Shown here: in pieces, positions 31,770 to 43,375 of the stretch | Layout of the letters: the number at the start of each line of letters is the position of its first letter | Position numbering within the stretch: the first letter of the stretch is position 1 | Assembly: GCA_946122785.1 (NCBI GenBank) | Contig: CAMGYJ010000008.1 | Location: 54,384,963 to 54,448,962 of the forward strand | Direction: 5' to 3' | Length of the DNA stretch: 64,000 nt | From: Linum tenue | Lineage: Eukaryota > Streptophyta > Magnoliopsida > Malpighiales > Linaceae | Program-made: the position numbers and the translations under genes | The notes under the pieces: generated by a model | What the model was told of the DNA's origin: nothing | Database searches by the model: none | What the model saw: the letters and a program-made list of their open reading frames with translations, nothing else

Positions 31770-33122
31770 GGTCGAGTTAGACCAATGGGTTCAAGCTGAA
31801 CGGCGTCCCAAATGATGCGATCCGTCTTCACCACTTCCCCCACTCCCTAGCGGAGCAGGCAAAGAGGTGGCTAGAGACTCAGCCACTGTCCATCACTTCT
31901 CGGGACGATCTGGCCAACAAGTTCGTACACATGTATAATCCGGCTTCTAAGACCTCAGAAGATTCAGCGGGAGATCACTCATTTCCTCCAAGAAGATGAT
32001 GAGTCACTGCGAGATGCTTGGGAGCGGTACTCGGGTCTGTTCTGGAAGTGTTCCCATTAAGGCTTTAGTGATGCATTCATTGTGGGGAACTTCTATAGTG
32101 CTCTGTCTCTGGAGAGTCAGAGATTGATTGAGTCTTTATGTCCGGGTGGAGACATTCTCACTAAGACACCAGCCAAGCTGAATCAGATGATCAGTACTTT
32201 GGCCGCCACAGATCATTCTTGGGGGCAGATCATCAGAGGTAGGAACTCTCGAGACAGAGGTGTGCATGTCATGGAGGCCAGATCAGAGCTTGAGCGAGAG
32301 GCGGCAGAGCTCGTTCAGTCATTGAAGCAGCCTAACAACCTCATACCAGGCAAAGGCATGGACGCCCTTGTTGTAGCACAGTGCTAGTGGTGGAGGATTG
32401 TCAGGCTATGCGGGAGTCCTCCACACCCCAAGAGCAGTTGGACTTCATCGCCAATGCTCAACGCCTTGACCCCTTACAGTGGTACCTATAATGAGTGGTG
32501 GCGCTAGCATCCCAGTTTCTCTTGGAGTGGCAATAACAACAGCACCACCAAGCCTCCCGGTTTCACAACACTAGCTGGTGGTTTTTAACAGAGGCAGCAG
32601 TACCAGACCCGACATGGTCCATTTCCTCAATAGCAGCCGTTTCAGCCCAGAAAGGGGCAACCCTTCTAGCAGTAGCTGAGGCAATTCGCCTAGCCGACAG
32701 CAGCCCCAGCACAGGGTGACCAGATGTCCGAGCTGAAAAATATGGTGACGGCTTTCATGAGCACTAGTACAGAGAAGTTCACCAGGATGGACCAGTTCAT
32801 GGAATTCTCTATGGGAAAATTCAATGCATTGGAGGCAGGCCCGAGAAACCAAATTGCTATTTTGCAGGAGCTCCAGAACCAGATTGGAGGAATCGCTCAT
32901 AACAGCAACACCATGGCACCGAGAACTCTACCTACCAACACCATCCCAAATCCTCGCGAGCCACACTAGCAGTTGGATGCCATCACTACTAGAAGTGGCA
33001 AGACGACGTCTGTTGTACCTGCTCCGGCCACGAAGGACACTCGTATGCACAAGAACAAGCTGGAGACTGAGTTTGCCAAATTCATGGCAATCTTGTAGCA
33101 GGTCAACATCAACATTCCGTTC
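31770..33122 (+). pseudogene. Gag of Athila-type copy C (truncated, stops)
   Basis: It begins inside the capsid domain with NGFKLNGVPNDAIRL (about 31774) and continues with LAEQAKRWLETQPLSITSR. A one-base shift near 31945 changes frame. It resumes with VGNFYSALSLESQRLIESLC and PGGDILTKTPAKLNQMISTL (32082-32210). The zinc knuckle is lost: after VAQC there is a TAG at 32385-32387 and a gap relative to copy A. Later blocks MSELKNMVTAFMSTSTEKFT and PRTLPTNTIPNPREPH match copy A. A TAG near 32967 and another near 33096 precede the protease region. Confidence 0.85.
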
Positions 33123-33788
33123 GTGGAGGCACTGTTGAAGATGCCCAAGTACGCAAAATTCATGAAGGATCTCCTCACCAACAAGAAGAAACTTGGGGAT
33201 CTCTCGATAGTGATGCTGAGCGAGGAGTGTTCTGTAATCCTGCAGAACAAGCTTCCAGAGAAGCGCAAAGACCTAGGGAGTTTTACTATCCCTCTTGTTA
33301 TTGGCAGCATGCATGTAGGAAATTACTTGGGGGACCTAGGCGCTAGAATCAATGTCATGCCTTATAAACTGTTTAAGAAGCTAGGCCTAGGTGAACCTAG
33401 AACCACTAGGATGAGTATTCAGTTAGCTAATCGGTCAATTGTGCATCCTAGGGGTACCATAGAGGACTTGCTTGTTAATGTGCGTGCATTCACATATCCT
33501 GTGGATTTTGTTATCGTGGATATAAATGAGGATGTGGATGTACCTTCGATTTTGGGTAGACCATTTCTCGCCACCTCAAAGGCGTTAATTGATGTGCATA
33601 GTGGTAAGTTAATTTTGCGGGCTAGGGATGAACAAGCTACATTTTCTGTGTATGATAATGCGAAACATTCCCATATGCATGATGACTTGGATTACTGTGA
33701 CATGCTTGCTGATTTTGAAACCGCACTGGCAATCACGAGTGCGGGTACTGACGATGCCCTTGAGCGTTGTATTTTTCTAGGTGAGTAG
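33123..33788 (+). pseudogene. Retroviral-type aspartic protease domain, copy C
   Basis: An open frame of 221 codons begins with the pre-protease block MPKYAKFMKDLLTNKKKLGD, then FTIPLVIGSMHVGNYLGDLG. The catalytic region appears as LGDLGARINVMPYKLF (about 33333-33380), where the flap-side motif is DLGA, a form common in Athila proteases. PSILGRPFLATSKALIDV near 33545-33600 is the second conserved block. The protease would release Gag and Pol products. This frame is unbroken, but upstream gag and downstream RT are damaged, so function is unlikely. Confidence 0.82.
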
Positions 33789-34740
33789 GCATCGCAGGAG
33801 CTACAGCTTGATGAGCAGTTGGCCCCACTAGACCATGGCAAGATCCTGGAGGTCGAGAAGCCCTCACTTGGAGTATGCATTTCTACGGGAGGGGAACAAG
33901 CTTCCAGTTATCATATGCTCGCCATCTTCGACCATTTGGTTGTAGAAATCATAAAGGTGTTCATGGACGATTTCTCGGTTTATGGAGACTCATTCTCTCA
34001 CTATCTCCATAAACTGGAACTTTTCTAAAAAGGTGTAAGGAGATGAACCTGGCACTTAGTTGGGAGAAGTGCCACTTCATGGTTTGCGATGGCTTAGTTC
34101 TAAGGCATAAGATCTCCACGATGGGGATAAAGGTGGACAGAGCCAAGATCGAGACAATCACCAAACTGCCTCCTCCCACATCTGTAAAGGGGATCCGCAG
34201 TTTCTTGGGCCATGTGGGGTTCTATAGGCGATTCATAAAAGACTTCTCAAAGATCGCCTTGCCCCTGACGAAGCTCCTTGAAAAGGATGCCCCCTTCAAG
34301 TTCACTAGCGTGTGCACATCAACATTCACAGCCTTGAAGGAGAAGCTCACTCATGCTCTTATAATGGTCACTCCTGATTGGACCTTACCATTCAAGCTGA
34401 TGTGCGACGCGAGTGACTTCGCAGTTGGAGCTATCCTGGTGAAGAGGCGAGACAAGCATTTCTAGCCTATCTACTACGACTCGAAGACACTCAATGACTC
34501 CCAGGAGAATTACACCACCATAGAGAATGAGCTGCTAGTGGTGGTGTTCGCCTTCGACAAGTTTCTCCCTTATATGGTCTTGTTCCATGTGATAGTGCAC
34601 ACAGATCACTCCGCCATAAGATACCTTATGAGCAAGGCTGATGCCAAGCCTATATGATGGATCTTGTTACTACAGGAGTTCGACATCGAGATCCGGGATA
34701 AGAAGGGAGCCAAAAATGTTGTTGCTGATCATCTCTCCCG
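33789..34740 (+). pseudogene. Reverse transcriptase (deleted) and RNase H, copy C
   Basis: After the linker EVEKPSLGVCISTGG the frame jumps directly to SSYHMLAIFDHLVVEIIKVFMDDFSVYGDSF (33903-33990). The RT active-site MDD box is present, but the fingers and first palm motifs that should precede it are missing. Then come EMNLALSWEKCHFMV, IRSFLGHVGFYRRFIKDFS and PLTKLL. RNase H follows with LMCDASDFAVGAILVKR (34396-34446), a TAG at 34463-34465, PIYYDSKTLNDSQENYTTIE, VHTDHSAIRYLM and ending [11 protein letters not shown] stop is also seen near 34656. Confidence 0.85.
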
Positions 34741-35990
34741 GTGGAGAGTGTCACCCCTTGGTTCTCCAATTTCGCCCACTATCTCGTTGGTCAACAGCTG
34801 CCCAAGGGGATGACGACTCACGCTAAGAGGAAGTTCTTCTCCGACCTAAAACACTACTTCTGGGATGATCCACATCTCTTCAGGATCGGAGCCAACAGGG
34901 TCATCCGTTGCTGTGTCATGGACAATGAGATGGAGGGCATTCTGTCTCATTTCCATGAGGGACCTACTAGCGGGAACCACAGCGGTAACCGCTTGGCGAG
35001 GAAGTTACTACAGTCGGGCTTCTACTGGCCCTTGCTCTTCAAGGACGCCGACGCTTTAGCATGCAGGTGCGACCGATGCCAGTGGTCAGGTAACATTTTT
35101 GCACGTGATGGGATGCCCGAGAATGTGTTCATTACTTGTGAAATTTTTAATGTCTGGGTTATCGATTTCATGGGCCCATTTCCTCCATCATTTAGTAATC
35201 TATACATCTTAGTTGTTGTTGATTACGTGTCTAGGTGGGCTGAAGCGCAGGCTTTGCCCACCAATGATGCTAGACGTGTTTGCCAGTTTCTTAAACAACT
35301 GTTCTCCCGGTTCGAGACACCTAGAGCCATCATTAGCGACAGAGGAACCCATTTTTAGGGCCAATTCGATAAGCTCATTTCTCGCTATGGTGTCACTCAC
35401 AAGGTGTCCGTCGCCTACAACCCCCAAGCAAGTGGTCAGGCCGAGTTGACGAATCGAGAGTTTAAGCTCATAATTGAGAAAACGGTGGATCAGTCTCGCA
35501 AGGATTGATCCACCAAGCTCGATGATGCTCTATGGGCATATCGGAATGCCTACAAGACGCCGATCGATACTTCGTCGTATCGGCATGTCTATGGAAATGC
35601 ACGTCACTTGTCTGTCAAGCTAGAGCACAGCGCCTTCTGGGCACTTAAGTTGTTAAACTTGGATGTGAGTCTTGCAGGGTGCTGAACGCAAGATGCAGAT
35701 GCCAGAGTTGGAGGAATGGCGTTATCACGCCTATGAGAACACCAAGTTGTACAAGGAGCGAATGAAGAATCTTCACGACGCTCGATTGAGGTGCCTGAAG
35801 GATTTTTAGGTTGGTAATCGAGTTCTTCTCTATAACTCTCGCCTGAAACTCTTTCCTAGAAAGCTCCGCTCCCGGTGGTCTGGACCGTTCACGATCATGC
35901 AGGTGTTCCCGTATGGCACTAACGAGATTGCCAACCCGCAGACTAAGCCATTTAAAGTGAATGACCATCGTCTCAAGCTACATCTAGGAG
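34741..35990 (+). pseudogene. Integrase, copy C
   Basis: Integrase inserts the element cDNA. The frame 34741-35358 has the N-terminal zinc-binding region (HFHEGPTSGNHSGNRLARKL ... CRCDRCQ, about 34950-35085) and the core with first Asp in VIDFMGPFPPSF (35158), RWAEAQALPTNDARRVCQFL, and second Asp in ISDRGTHF (35335). A TAG follows at 35356. The core resumes with VSVAYNPQASGQAEL (about 35404-35450), holding the catalytic Glu. Another stop lies at 35506 (TGA). Then ALWAYRNAYKTPI, a frameshift near 35660, and the C-terminal GPFTIMQVFPYGTNEI (35881 onward) end it. No chromodomain is visible. Confidence 0.86.
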
Positions 35991-36379
35991 ACGAGGTCGA
36001 ATGTGCGGAGTGGTGGTCGCACTCGCGGGACACTTAGTTCTGCTGGCTGCGTCTAGCTAAAGACTTAAAAGAAAGCTCTTGTGGGGAGGCAACCCCACCA
36101 CAGTTTGTATTACTTTTTCCCTTTTTCCCTTTGATTTTTGGTCTGTCGAGTCAGTTTGTGCATATATGGTGAAGTTAGGTCGTCTGGTATACCTTAGTTT
36201 GCCATGATCCCTGCTTGACATATGTTTGGTAGGTCCTGTTCTTACTACGAACCAGCTATTTTTTGCTAGAATGCTTGTCTTCGTGATCCTTATGTATGGG
36301 GGAACTGGATAGCCCCTGCTTGCGGTCCTAACGAGATTTATCTTGGTTTCCACCTTTGGTTTGGTTATATTGCAGGATC

Positions 36380-37805
36380 ATGTCTCTTGATCACCCGTAC
36401 GTGCAGGACCTGCGCCTTCACGTCGATTTTGCTGAGCAGTTCGCCAAGGTCATCAACGGGGTGTTTCACCGCTACCATCACCTCGAGTTTGGGGTCTTCT
36501 ACAGACTCCAATACCTCGATGAGATGGCTGCTGCCATCCTCATTGGTGCATTCTCTTGACCACCAAGGACTCTACCTACACGGAGTTGGTCTGGGAGTTC
36601 TACTCCACGTTCAATTATCGGCCCAAGGCACCTCGCGACTTCATGACATGCCTCACTTTCCGACTTGTTGGTAGCATGAGGCAGATGAGCATCGACGGGT
36701 TGGCTCAGGCCTTGGAGATTCATTACCATCTTTACTCCAAACACTAGAATGAGGGTCCCCATCCCACCGAATTTAACCAAGATGCTTTCTAACTCCGCAT
36801 CGCCCGTCCTGAGTACAACCATGGCTGGTTCGTTTCAAGCCAGACGACTGTTACCACCATCCGAACCGAGTGGCACATCATCAACCTCCTGCTCACCCGT
36901 TCGGTCATCCCCAACACCACCAGATCACACAAGACACCGAAGCGCGTGATCTACGTCATGTACTCCATGGGGGGATCCCGACCACATGCTACACTTGGAG
37001 TCTCTCATGTCGACCACTTTTGCCAGTGCCACGAGAAACCCACCCACTTTTTTTTGTGGTCCCCTGATCACCAGCCCGGTGCGCCACTTCGATATCAGCT
37101 TTGAGGGGTTGACCGATGCCACGGAGCACGGTGGCTCCCTTCCCCTCAACAGGGATGTTCTTCACAACGCTTTCTTGTTAGACACTGCTGAAGCGGGGGA
37201 GTGGGTCGACGGTCTGTCCATGCCTCCCGCTGCGGACCGAGGACGATGTAGATGATGATGACTATGCTGGGGAGGAGGAGGAAGACAAGGATGACGATGA
37301 TGATGATGGTGGGGATATGGATGCAGATGAGCCGGAGCCCCCACTTCCCTGCTAGGGGACCTTCCTCCATGACGAAGACTCGAGCGAGGTGAGTCCTCCT
37401 CCGGTCCTTCTGGTCCATCGATGGAGTTCTTCACTAAGCAGTTCCACCAAATGGGGCTCCATTTCCAGCAGCTTGGACTCCAGAACCACCTGCTCCTAGA
37501 CCACCAATGCTAGTTGCCAGCAGCAGTATTCAACCCACTAGGCTGAGTACGCCACCAGGTTCGCTGCGTTCGACGAGCGCCTCGACCGTCTCGAGTCTCA
37601 GTAGGGTGTCACCCTTGCTCACATCGAGCGGGAGCAAGGCCGCAACCGTCGGATGATGGAGTAACAGGAGCACCTGCTTTAGTCCGGTCATCCGCCACAG
37701 GAGCACCACTGGACCAATCCGTGGTAGCACTCACCACCACAACCACCACCACCGTCGGGGGACTTTGGCGACTTCATGGACCATATTAACTTCGACCATC
37801 TTGAG
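36380..37805 (+). pseudogene. Downstream 3' ORF of Athila-type element (degenerate)
   Basis: The region starts MSLDHPYVQDLRLHVDFAEQ at 36380 and continues EFGVFYRLQYLDEMAAAILI, with a stop at 36557. The frame resumes with TELVWEFYSTFNYRPKAPRD and FMTCLTFRLVGSMRQMSIDG up to 36747. Later parts carry a run of Asp/Glu codons at 37245-37345 and end in a Gln/His/Pro-rich tail with FGDFMDHINFDHLE near 37805. Athila elements carry an extra ORF here (sometimes called env-like or ATHILA ORF-1); the assignment rests on position and general look, not on a recognised catalytic motif. Several stops and shifts are present. Confidence 0.6.
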
Positions 37806-39125
37806 TAGACTGTACTCGTAGGCATTTCTCTATGTTTGTCGTGTGTTTTGATTTATTTTGGGACGGAGTGCAAACTGGATTTTTGTGTTTTGTGTTTTTC
37901 TTTTGGATGATGTACTATTGGGATGACAATTTTACTTAATGCCTTTGTGTTTGAGTGATTATTTTTTATCCAGCCCGTGATCTTGATTCGACTGGTCCTA
38001 TTTCCAGTCCTCCTCTCTCCGAGTGGTCCACTTCCCAGTCCTGCTGCGGTCTGTTCTTCCCAGTAACATCGTTCCCCTTATCTCTCCCTCTTCTCCATTG
38101 AGGGCACTGTCGAACCTAAGTGGGGGGGGGGGATGTTTCTATTTGAATGTCTAGCTATTGTGTGCTTGGATCCTAGTCCACTGTCCAAATTTTGATTTGA
38201 GGGCTCTAAGTACGTGTTCCTTTCAATGACATGCTCAGTATGCTTTGAATTAACAGTCTCTATAGTTCTATGCAATCTAGGGAGATAGTGTAGCGCTATG
38301 GAAGATGCTGAAGTATAAGATCTTTCCTATCTTTCTTTTTGCTGTGTCGGTTGATTGTGTGAACTAGTGGAAATAGGACATTTGATTCATGTGATATCGA
38401 TGACTCTCTCTTGCTGTGTATGGTCCTCAATGTCAGAAAATTTGAAATCTTAAACATGGGTTAAGCCCAACGTGTGTGGCATCGTTCATTGCACAAAATC
38501 GGGTTTTGGAAGAGATTTTAGTGATCCTTAGTGGGGTAGGCCTACAAGGTGAAGCTAAGCCGTCTCTAGTACAAGTAAAAATTCCACTCGTTGAACGATG
38601 TTTTTAAGGGCACGAATAGAGCTTCCGACCGCTCTTAATTTCATTGACCCTCCACACGAAGTGAAGAAAAGGATTTAAAAGAAGTACTCTGGAGAGCAAC
38701 AGATGTACAAAAATTGTCGACCTCGCATAAAACTGCAGTTGGAACCCCAGCAAAGTGCAAATGTGGAAAAAAAGAAAAAGAAACAAATAAACAATAAGTA
38801 AAAGAGGTTCCAACAAGTGAAATGTAATGAAAGAGCACCCAATACGGAGAGTCCTTGGTTCTTGTGTTATGTGAGTGAATCTCTTTGTCCATGAATTGTC
38901 TGTCCTAGGTCCACTGCTTCACATGATCCTGGTGTGAGTCTAGTACTCGCTTTGAGGGAAATATGGGATGTCTTAGAAAACCGGTTGACCTCATAAGTCT
39001 CTAAATGATCTAGGAAGTCTTCTATCGACAATAGGGGTCGCATGGTGTTGTAGAGGTCGGGAGAGTTGCATTGGTTTGAGTCAGGTTTGCTTGGGGACAA
39101 GCAAACAGTTAAGTGTGGGGGAATT
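37806..39125 (+). other. 3' untranslated region and polypurine tract, copy C
   Basis: No protein-like frame is seen. A G run of nine lies at 38122-38130. The polypurine tract is AAGTGTGGGGGAATT at 39111-39125, directly before the LTR, preceded by CTTGGGGACAAGCAAACAG. The tract primes plus-strand DNA synthesis. Confidence 0.75.
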
Positions 39126-40483
39126 TTATAGACCGTTATATGCAATTGTTTTGGCCACCATTATTGAACCGTTTGAGAGTTGATTCTCGTGTTTAAAGTC
39201 GATTTCACGCCAGGTTGTGCGTTTATGTCATATTTCAGGAATTGGTGTGGAAATGGAGGCTTGGAAGCGAGTTTTGAGTCGAAAATGGAGAGTTGGCGCC
39301 TAGAGGAGCTGGAGGCCAAACTACCCGATAAGAACACTCAAATACCTGACCGGGTATAATCTGCTGAGGGAGTAGGTATTCGACTGAGAGAGCCAAAGAA
39401 ATAGAAGGAGGCCCGGTCAGGAACCCAAAATACCCGACTGGGTATTTTAACCCTAGGTCGGGTATTTTCCCCTTTGCTTGCGTGCTCCATTTTATAATAC
39501 CCGCCCGGTCCTATAAATACCAGACTGGGTATTTGGGTCGGGTATTGCGAGCTGCAGCCCTTAGCTACGAATTTGGGGATTTTGAAAGGTATTCAAGTTC
39601 TAGAGCAAGAAAAACAGAGGTTAAAGAGAAAAAGTGACGAAGAGAGATCCTTGAGCGCCCTAGATCAAGTTGTACACCATTGGAGCTCGATTAAAGCCTC
39701 AAGGAAAGACGATTGATGACACAGTGTCGATTTCTCCCTTCAACACGATGATTTCCACATCAAGCTTAGCTTTCCACCCTCTCTCTATGGAGTAATCCCC
39801 CCTCTATCACTTGGGTATGTAAGAAACCTAGATTGTATGTTAGGTTGAGTTGTATGAACCCCTTGCCCTGAATGATTCATTGATTTAAATCCAATTGAAG
39901 TAATTTCTCTGAATTACTTGAGTCCTGATCACATTCTAGTGATTCCTGCTTTGACCTAGAAGAATAATCTTTGCACAGGTCAATAGAGCACCTTGAATTG
40001 AAAGTAGTGAATTGGCGACCTTAGTCGGGAAGTCAATTCCTGCTCTGTACTGGTTTAGAAACCAGTGGAGGAAGTTGTAATCTGATTGCCTCAGCTAGCT
40101 TACTCCGGTGGAGGTTAGTCGCCCGTCGGGTATTCTAGCTTAGAGGGCCTGAAGCACTTTAGTCGAGACTTCAGACTAATAAGAACTTTCCGCAGTTTAA
40201 ACATCAATCAACTTGATTTAGGTGAATCACAATTTCGCTTAACTGCAATCTAGGGGGACTCATACCTGAGTGAGCCTTCTCAAACTTGAACTACAACTTT
40301 TACTACTTTGTCTTAATTTAGACTAGTCATAATCTCACTACATTTAAACCGCTAGATAACGAGAATTCACAGAGTAGTCATCACATCTAGGACCCAGGTT
40401 GACAATTAAGACTAAACCCGCTATACTACGCATTAGTAGGTGGTTGCACTTAGCCACTACTCATTAGTAGGTGGTTGCACTTT
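39126..40483 (+). repeat. 3' LTR of Athila-type copy C (about 1.36 kb)
   Basis: It starts TTTATAGACCGTTA at 39126 (TGATAGACCG in copies A and B, so the first dinucleotide has mutated). It ends near 40483 after AAACCCGCTATACTACGC. It carries a palindrome array of different sequence (about 39333-39546). A 21-base direct repeat, CATTAGTAGGTGGTTGCACTT, occurs at 40431-40451 and 40462-40482, close to its end. Confidence 0.78.
39333..39546 (+). repeat. Palindrome array inside LTR C (core AATACCCGAC-GGGTATT)
   Basis: This segment holds AATACCCGACTGGGTATT (near 39439), AAATACCTGACCGGGTAT (near 39339), AATACCAGACTGGGTATT (near 39517) and half-sites GGTCGGGTATT and AATACCCGCCCGG. It occupies the same place in the LTR as the GC-rich arrays of copies A and B, but the palindrome letters are entirely different. 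Confidence 0.78.
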
Positions 40484-42950
40484 TCTTTCCGAGAAACAAA
40501 AGGGGAAAATCATTCCCATCTATCGTTTCACCTTGGAATCAGACAAGATCCCAGCCTAAAATACGCCATTGGAGCATCGGCCAGCCTCCAAATCGATGGT
40601 AAGTGGCGGATTAGGGTTCTTGCATGTTCGATTTCTACTATTTTCAGATTTGATTTTAGGGTTTTGAGATTCTAATCCTTATTTTCTTGATTTATTTCCG
40701 GAGAAGCCGACCCAAAATCAAAGGGCTTCTCAATCTGTTACTCCCCTCTCCTTGCCGGCCACAGAACATAAGCCAACAACCCTGAATGTACTAGAAAGGC
40801 TTCGATCTAGGTAGGGATTGGCTTGCATGTGGGTTTTTTTTTTTCGATTTTAGGTTCAAAATTAGGATTCTGATATTTTATTTTGGTTTTTGGTTTCGGT
40901 ATCTGGGGACTTGTTCGGGGGAGGAGAGGGCGGCGCCGATTTGGTCTCGGGGAGTTCTTTCTCTATTTGCTTTGATTTTCCTAGGTTAGATGGTTCTTGT
41001 TAATTTGACTAGGATTTATTCATTTCTGATCTTTAATTCTGGTAAGAGGGATTCTAATTTGGGTTTTTTGTTTGGTTTTGATGTTCTGGTTGTTGAGGGG
41101 AGAAGGTGGGAGGAGGAGGTGAGCAGGATATCCGCCGGCAAGGCTCTGTCGGCGATGGTTTGACAACGACAATGGCGGGTGAGGTTTTGTTTCGGTTAAT
41201 CTTATTTATTCTCTTAATTGGTATCGCTTTAATCGATTCTGACCTCTACCTTTGCTCTGTGGAAATTTTTGAATTTGAGAGATCTGGGTAAGATTTCTAA
41301 ACTTAGCTTAGTATGATTGGGGTGGTTAAACTAAGAAAAAGAAAAAGGATTCTGTTGTGGTTGAGATTTAGTTTACAGATCTTTGGTTTGTAGATATGTT
41401 GTGCATGTGTTTGATGATCTCAAATTTTTTATGCTTGATGGTTTGGTGATGGTTTTAGATGTAACTATCTATATGCTAGAATTTGCGAAAAAAGGAATTT
41501 TCTGTAATGAGAAAGTAATTAAGATGCTCTAAAATTGCTAATTTTGACAATTATAAATCTGATCTTGCCATACTATGGATAAATCACTGCTACTGCTTGT
41601 GATTTAATTAGACTAGGGTTGATTTTCAAAAATAGTTATGGGTTTGTAAAAATCTGAAATTTATTGCGATATGTTGATTTTTGTTGGATTTGGTTTTCAA
41701 ATGAAAATCATATTTGTTTCTGTTTCTGTTTGAAAGCTATATGTTGGTTTAAGTTATATATATGCTTAAAAAGAGATTGAGACTTGACTAAAGTTTAAAA
41801 CGATGCTTACCAAAAAATTAGGCTAGTAATAGTAACTAAAGAAAATGTTACATAAACGGCTTTCAATTGAAAGGAATCGGATATATATATAGATTGCAGT
41901 AATAGTATATTGCTTAAAAAGAAACTGAACCGATGGCTTGAATGTGAAGCAACTCATGAAGTAAATAAAGCTGATAGAGATAAACCAACAAGAACTGTAC
42001 ATGTGATTGATAATAAAGTCGAATACATGAGCTCTTATTAATAAAAAGAAGGTTGAGATTACAAACACTAACCTTGTTGGAATTTGTGGCTTTAAGAATG
42101 CCTCCTTTATGCTCCTATCTCCTAGATCTCCAAACTGAAGTTAGCATCTCCAGAAAGAAAAAAGAAAAGACCCCTAAAGTCTTTTTGCCTGTCAAATTTG
42201 TATTTCTGTAGCGTTTTCTTTTCTTCCCCCACCCCAAATTTTGTCCCCATAACAGAAGGCAAAGAGCTCTTTTATAGCCTGCTAGCTGCTTGTTGGTCGG
42301 TTCTTGTATGGACTCTGATATGATTGTTGGTCGGTTCTAGGTCAAACCGGTCTGATTCTGATTGTTGGTCGGTTCTTGTATGGGCCATAAAGCTCTTTGA
42401 ACTGGTCTAAAGTGTTATTTCAGCTTGGGCTTCGTTTGGGCTTGATTGAGCATCTTTCAGCCTTCATTTATGGGTTTGCCTTGACTCGAACTGTGGGCCT
42501 CGGATGGACTCTGATCTTTTGGGCTTGTCTTTGATGTGGGCCTGAACTAACTAGGCTCCTCTTTTTTTTTTTTTTGGCAGGTCTGTTGCTGGCTTCAAAG
42601 GAGATGGATGAAACTTGTATTTGATTGTGATTTTCTTGTAATAATTGTGATTAATAATTTGTATTCTGATTGTAATTGTATAATTTATTGATAATTTAAA
42701 TAAAACTTTTTTCTCCCTCTGTATGTTTTGTGTTGTGCAAAAAGCCGAGATTGGAAGATTTTGCAACTACAGCAACATCTGATCAAACTAAAGCCCACCT
42801 TTTTTATAAACTATAATCGAATTCAAATAAATTGTACGATCGTCGATATTTTAGATTCGCAATGGCCAATCTTACAACTTACGACATTTCACGGTTTAAG
42901 TTTAGAAGTTTTAGTTGGATAATTTACCCAGACAAAATGGGGTGTCTACA
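40484..42950 (-). repeat. Probable Tat/Ogre-type LTR region, no gene
   Basis: On the minus strand this starts TGTAGACACCCCATTTTGTC at 42950, preceded by the purine tract ACAAGGGGGCCAAC (42963-42951), as at the 3' LTR of Tat/Ogre elements. A good TATA box (GCTATAAAAGAGCTC) lies at about 42265-42279, with GGCCCA-type boxes upstream. Three near-copies of GTTGGTCGGTTCT occur at 42292-42380. Further left there is CDS-free sequence with a GGCGCCGCC patch near 40933. The left boundary with copy C is unclear, and I could not match it end to end with the 5' LTR remnant at 47901. Confidence 0.45.
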
Positions 42951-43149
42951 GTTGGCCCCCTTGTATAAGGATTATATTTGGTTTGTGACGTATTTTTTTG
43001 GCGTTCGTCATCTCCAATTGTTTCATTTTTCTTGATGGTGCCGTAAATAAACTTGTTTCTTTTTCCTGATGATGACGTAAACAAAGCGCACATGAACACT
43101 AATTGATGAATTTATTTTGATGGTTAATTGTTTTATGCTTATTAGCATC

Positions 43150-43375
43150 GATGTAGTATTTTTCAGGCGCTCTCCAGGACCAGTGTACTTTTAGAATGCT
43201 CACCAGCGTTGGTATCGAATTTTTCAAGCGCTCGCCAGCACCAGTGTACTTTTCGAACACTCACCAGCGTCAGTGTCGTATTTTTCAGGTGCTCGCCATC
43301 ACCAGTGTACTTTTTGAACGCTCACCAACGTCAGTGTCGTATTTTTTAGGCGCTCACCAGCACCAATTTAGTTTG
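43150..43375 (-). repeat. Tandem repeat, 61-bp unit, about 3.7 copies
   Basis: CAGTGTAC recurs at 43181, 43242 and 43303, exactly 61 bases apart, within units of the type GGCGCTCGCCAGCACCAGTG followed by a T run and GCTCACCAGCGT. A fourth partial unit is near 43364. Units differ at several positions. Confidence 0.88.

Larger units (their letters stand above)
31770..40483 (+). mobile_element. Athila-type Ty3/gypsy element copy C, 5'-truncated
   Basis: The order is gag, protease, RT remnant, RNase H, integrase, a downstream degenerate ORF, 3' UTR, polypurine tract and 3' LTR, as in Athila elements. The 5' LTR, PBS and first part of gag are missing; sequence before about 31770 is copia-derived or unassigned. 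Gag and the pre-protease region are closely similar to copy A. Many stops (often TAG) and an RT deletion make it non-autonomous. Confidence 0.88.

Noticed and set aside
37162..37434. His/Pro-rich minus-strand frame
   Set aside because: The His run is the antisense of the GAT-rich acidic tract of the Athila 3' ORF.
40585..40600. Possible host exon with GT splice donor (GATGGTAAGT)
   Set aside because: No supporting coding frame or acceptor was found, and the surroundings look like an LTR on the opposite strand.
43150..43375. CRISPR-like array
   Set aside because: Units are adjacent 61-bp tandem copies without unique spacers, in plant DNA.
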